From an uncultured Eubacteriales bacterium (GTDB lineage: Bacteria > Bacillota > Clostridia > Oscillospirales > Butyricicoccaceae), in NCBI GenBank assembly GCA_934636325.1, contig CAKUAK010000032.1:1-10284 (forward strand): a stretch of DNA of 10,284 nt. Reading direction: 5' to 3'. The notes beneath the pieces were generated by a model. It did not search any database and was not told where the DNA came from. It saw only the letters and a program-made list of their open reading frames with translations. A program made the position numbers and the translations under genes. The first letter of the stretch is position 1. Each line of letters begins with the position of its first letter. Positions 7,563 through 10,284 of this stretch are shown piece after piece.

Positions 7563-8969
7563 ATGGAAAAGAAAAAGGGCTTCACGATGCCCCACAACTA
7601 TGTCATCATCTTCTGCATCATCCTGTTTGCGGCGCTGCTGACATACATCATCCCCGCGGGATCTTATGACCGCGTCCTCAACGAGAACGGACGCACCGTC
7701 GTTGTCGACGGCTCCTTCCACTATGTTGACCAGACACCCGTAAGCCCCTTTGCCATATTCGAAAGCGTGGCTCAGGGCTTCAACGAGGTCTCGGACATCA
7801 TCTTCTTTGTTGTCTTTGCCTTCGGCTGGGTCAACATCCTGCTGCTCAACGGCACCTTCAACGCCATGATGGGCGGTATCATCCGCAAGTTCGGCGATAA
7901 GGTCGAATACCTTATCCCGGTCATCATGATCTGCTTCGGCGTCCTCGGCTCGACAATGGGCATGTCGGAAGAGACCTATGGCCTCATCCCGGTATTCGTC
8001 GGCATCGCCGTCGCCCTGGGCTATGACGCCATCGTCGGCGGTGCGATGGTCTATGTCGGCGTCGCCACCGGCTTCGCCTCGGCCACCCTCAACCCCTTCA
8101 CCATCGGCGTCGCCATGAGCATCTCCGAGGTCCAGTACCCTTACGGCATCGGCTTCCGCGTGCTTATCCTGGCCGTATTCGAGGCCGTCGCCATCTTCTA
8201 TGTATGGCGCTATGCCAAGAAGGTCCATGCCGACCCGACAAAGTCGCTGCTTTACGGCACTCCGCTGGAGATACATATAAACGCCTCCCGCGAAGAGCTT
8301 GTCAACACAAAGGCGACGGCAAAGCACAAGATCTGCGGCCTGCTCTTCCTTGTCACGGTCTTCTTCATCGTTTTCGGCACACTCAAGTGGGGCTGGTATA
8401 TCAACGAGCTGTCGGCCCTCTTCATCGTCTCGATGGTCGTCACCGGCCTTGTCAGCGGTATGAGCGCCAATGATATCGCCAAGTCCTTTGTCCAGGCCGC
8501 CCGTGATATGATGTTCGGCGCTCTGGTCATCGGCCTCTCCCGCGGCATCGTCGTCGTCCTTACCAACGGCAATGTTATCGACACCATCATATATGGCCTG
8601 TCGCAGCCCATCGCCCATATGTCCAACGCCCTCGGCGCCCTGTCCGAATATATCTGCGCCGTCGGCATGCTGGTCGTTCAGAATATCGTCAACTGCTTCA
8701 TCGGTTCGGGCTCCGGCCAGGCCAGCGCCGTCATGCCCATCATGGCCCCCCTCAGCGACCTTATCGGCGTATCCCGCCAGACCGCCGTTCTGGCCTTCCA
8801 GTTCGGCGACGGCTATTCCAATATGTTCTGGCCCAACGGCATATTCCTTATCTCGGGCCTGATGAACATCCCGGCCAACAAGTGGTTCCGCTTTGTCGCC
8901 CCGCTGTTCGGCATCATGTTCTGCCTGCAGGTCGTCTTTATGTGCCTTGCGGTCGCCATCGGATTCTAA
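7563..8969 (+). CDS. YfcC-type membrane transporter, lysine-riboswitch controlled
   Basis: A 468-residue inner-membrane carrier of the YfcC family (PF03606, C4-dicarboxylate anaerobic carrier/basic amino acid antiporter-like group). Hydrophobic segments lie near 13-31, 77-97, 117-131, 140-185, 197-215, 257-273, 283-300, 316-334, 364-380, 423-434 and 445-467. Two related Gly/Ser-rich blocks typical of the family are visible: GMSEETYGLIPV (133-144) running into GVATGFASATLNPFT (166-180), and NCFIGSGSGQASAVMP (377-392) with FQFGDGYSNMFWPNG (412-426). The first half of each block probably forms part of the substrate path (inference). The start at 7563 has GGAGGA (7551-7556) six bases upstream; an in-frame ATG at 7497 lies inside the terminator stem and is unlikely. 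Control by a lysine riboswitch points to import of lysine, a lysine precursor or a lysine conjugate. The M20 hydrolase follows 23 bases later, resembling the abgT-abgAB pairing of importer and hydrolase. Confidence 0.9.
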   Translation: MEKKKGFTMPHNYVIIFCIILFAALLTYIIPAGSYDRVLNENGRTVVVDGSFHYVDQTPVSPFAIFESVAQGFNEVSDIIFFVVFAFGWVNILLLNGTFNAMMGGIIRKFGDKVEYLIPVIMICFGVLGSTMGMSEETYGLIPVFVGIAVALGYDAIVGGAMVYVGVATGFASATLNPFTIGVAMSISEVQYPYGIGFRVLILAVFEAVAIFYVWRYAKKVHADPTKSLLYGTPLEIHINASREELVNTKATAKHKICGLLFLVTVFFIVFGTLKWGWYINELSALFIVSMVVTGLVSGMSANDIAKSFVQAARDMMFGALVIGLSRGIVVVLTNGNVIDTIIYGLSQPIAHMSNALGALSEYICAVGMLVVQNIVNCFIGSGSGQASAVMPIMAPLSDLIGVSRQTAVLAFQFGDGYSNMFWPNGIFLISGLMNIPANKWFRFVAPLFGIMFCLQVVFMCLAVAIGF

Positions 8970-8992
8970 TTTATTAAGGAGGAAACCGGAAA

Positions 8993-10177
8993 ATGGATAT
9001 CAACACATTAAAGCAAAAGGCTTTTGCCATTGCCGAAGAAAATATCGGCCTTTACGATCACATCTGTGACGAGATCTTCCGTCACCCCGAGCTGGGAAAT
9101 AAAGAGTTCTATTCCTCGAAGTTCCTTGTCGAAGAGATGGAAAAGCGCGGCTTCCGCGTCCAGTACCCCTATGGCGGGCTGGAGACGGCCTTCCGCTGCG
9201 AGATCGGCAGCGGAAGTCCCCGCGTCGCCTTCCTGGCCGAGTATGACGCTCTGCCCGGCTACGGCCCCAGTAAGGATCAGAACGGCCATGCCTGCGGCCA
9301 CAACTGGATCGCCGCCTGCACCTTCGGCGCGGCCGACGTCCTTGCACATCTTACCGAATACTTCGACGGCACCATCGTATATATCGGCACACCGGCCGAA
9401 GAGACGGTCGGCGGCAAGATCGACCTTGTCAACGCCGGATGCTTCAACGATATCGACGCCGTTTTCCAGATGCATCTGACCTCCGGCGAGACACAGCTCA
9501 ATAACCGAACCCTGGCTATGGACTCCATCGAGTTCACCTTCGAGGGTGTCGCGGCCCATGCCGCCGGCAATCCCTGGAAGGGTGTCAACGCCCTTGACGC
9601 GGCATATCTGACCTTCACCGGCATCAACGCCCTGCGTCAGCATGTCACCCCCGATACCCGCATCCACGGTATCATCGAAGAGGGCGGCGTCGCCCCCAAT
9701 ATCGTCCCCAGCCATTCGGTCTGCAAGTTCTATATCCGCGCCGCGAGCCGCGAATATCTCAACACCCTGACCGAGAAGGTCATCAACTGCGCCCGCGGCG
9801 CCGAGCTTATGACCGGCGCGAAGATGAGCTGGCGCTTCTTCGAGAATCCCTATGACGATCTGCGCTGCAACCCCGAGCTGGTCGAGCTCATGGCCGCCAA
9901 CCTCGATACCCTCGGCGTGCCTTACAATAAGGAGCTCAAGGCCCCCGGCGGAAGCTCTGACCTCGGCAATGTCTCTCACGTCTGCCCGACCTGCTATGTC
10001 TCGATGGATGTCGGCAATACCGACGGCAGCGCCTGCCACGAAGAGCCCTTCCTGACCCACGTCAATTCCGGCGAGGCATATGATAAGAACCTCAAGGCCG
10101 TCAAGGCCATGGCCGCCACCGCCCTCGATTATCTGACAAGCGAGAAGATCCGCGAGGCCGTCAAAGCCGCCCAGTAA
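8993..10177 (+). CDS. M20 family amidohydrolase, AbgB/ACY1L2/PM20D2-like
   Basis: A 394-residue metal-dependent amidohydrolase of peptidase family M20. The order of motifs fits the ACY1L2-like branch, which includes bacterial AbgB (p-aminobenzoyl-glutamate hydrolase) and animal PM20D2 (beta-alanyl-lysine dipeptidase). AEYDALPGYG (82-91) precedes HACGH (99-103) with candidate metal ligands Cys101 and His103. PAEET (134-138) carries the catalytic/metal pair Glu136-Glu137. QMHL (159-162) gives His161. The dimerisation/lid domain has GVAAHA (185-190, His189) and IIEEGGVAPNIVP (227-239). A C-terminal histidine (His349 or His356) would complete the metal site. There is no signal peptide, so it acts in the cytosol. 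AAGGAGG (8976-8982) lies ten bases before the ATG. It shares the lysine riboswitch transcript with the transporter, so the likely product is lysine or a relative from an N-acyl or dipeptide substrate; this is inference. Confidence 0.92.
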   Translation: MDINTLKQKAFAIAEENIGLYDHICDEIFRHPELGNKEFYSSKFLVEEMEKRGFRVQYPYGGLETAFRCEIGSGSPRVAFLAEYDALPGYGPSKDQNGHACGHNWIAACTFGAADVLAHLTEYFDGTIVYIGTPAEETVGGKIDLVNAGCFNDIDAVFQMHLTSGETQLNNRTLAMDSIEFTFEGVAAHAAGNPWKGVNALDAAYLTFTGINALRQHVTPDTRIHGIIEEGGVAPNIVPSHSVCKFYIRAASREYLNTLTEKVINCARGAELMTGAKMSWRFFENPYDDLRCNPELVELMAANLDTLGVPYNKELKAPGGSSDLGNVSHVCPTCYVSMDVGNTDGSACHEEPFLTHVNSGEAYDKNLKAVKAMAATALDYLTSEKIREAVKAAQ

Positions 10178-10200
10178 ATATAATATCGTGATATGATGCC

Positions 10201-10230
10201 CCCCGCCTGCATCCGCAGGCGGGGTTTTTT
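10201..10230 (+). terminator. Terminator of the lysine riboswitch unit
   Basis: CCCCGCCTGC (10201-10210) pairs perfectly with GCAGGCGGGG (10215-10224) around the loop ATCC, followed by six Ts. It lies 23 bases after the amidohydrolase stop, so the transcription unit contains exactly two genes. The remaining 54 bases to the window end show no gene, only a small GCAGGC/GCCTGC hairpin (10236-10253) without a T-run. Confidence 0.95.
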
Positions 10231-10284
10231 GCGCCGCAGGCTCGTGTGCCTGCAATATGCAGCACCTCATCCGTCGGGCAAGCC

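Noticed and set aside
9008..10270. Long open minus-strand frame opposite the amidohydrolase
   Set aside because: It runs through the strong terminator at 10201-10230, and the plus strand has all M20 metal motifs.

Overview
The window looks like a chromosomal segment of a GC-rich anaerobic Firmicute (class Clostridia, Oscillospiraceae-like). The reasons are strong AGGAGG-type ribosome binding sites, TTGACA/TATAAT-type promoters, a lysine (L-box) riboswitch with a terminator, many intrinsic terminators, and a marked preference for G or C in third codon positions. The taxon is inferred from these features, not proven. No insertion sequence, phage gene, CRISPR array or other mobile element was seen; the codon style is uniform across all genes.

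Layout. Positions 1-188 hold no convincing gene but contain a run of perfect stem-loops (36-172) that may be a structured RNA. A minus-strand tRNA-Arg(ACG) with encoded CCA follows (225-301), with its own terminator (189-224) and promoter (331-359). Back to back with it is a plus-strand promoter (382-410) that starts a tightly packed five-gene unit: an AI-2E family membrane protein (476-1573, probably from a TTG start), an ABC-F ATPase (1592-3457), an ArsC/Spx-like thioredoxin-fold protein (3454-3807), glutamate 5-kinase ProB without a PUA domain (3804-4592), and gamma-glutamyl phosphate reductase ProA (4597-5844). Gaps are 18, -4, -4 and +4 bases, so co-transcription and translational coupling are likely. 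ProB and ProA perform the first two steps of proline synthesis from glutamate.

A two-way terminator (5871-5904) separates this unit from a convergent minus-strand class V PLP enzyme (5906-7072), which has its own promoter (7108-7136).

Divergent from that gene is a lysine-controlled unit: sigma-A promoter (7191-7219), lysine riboswitch aptamer (7235-7423), a ten-base-pair terminator with seven Ts (7475-7509), a YfcC-type membrane transporter (7563-8969) and an M20 amidohydrolase of the AbgB/ACY1L2/PM20D2 type (8993-10177), closed by a strong terminator (10201-10230). The natural reading is a lysine-scavenging pair, expressed when lysine is scarce: the transporter brings in lysine or a lysine conjugate, and the hydrolase frees lysine inside the cell. 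This is the most interesting system in the window. The riboswitch and the two families are well supported; the substrate is inference.
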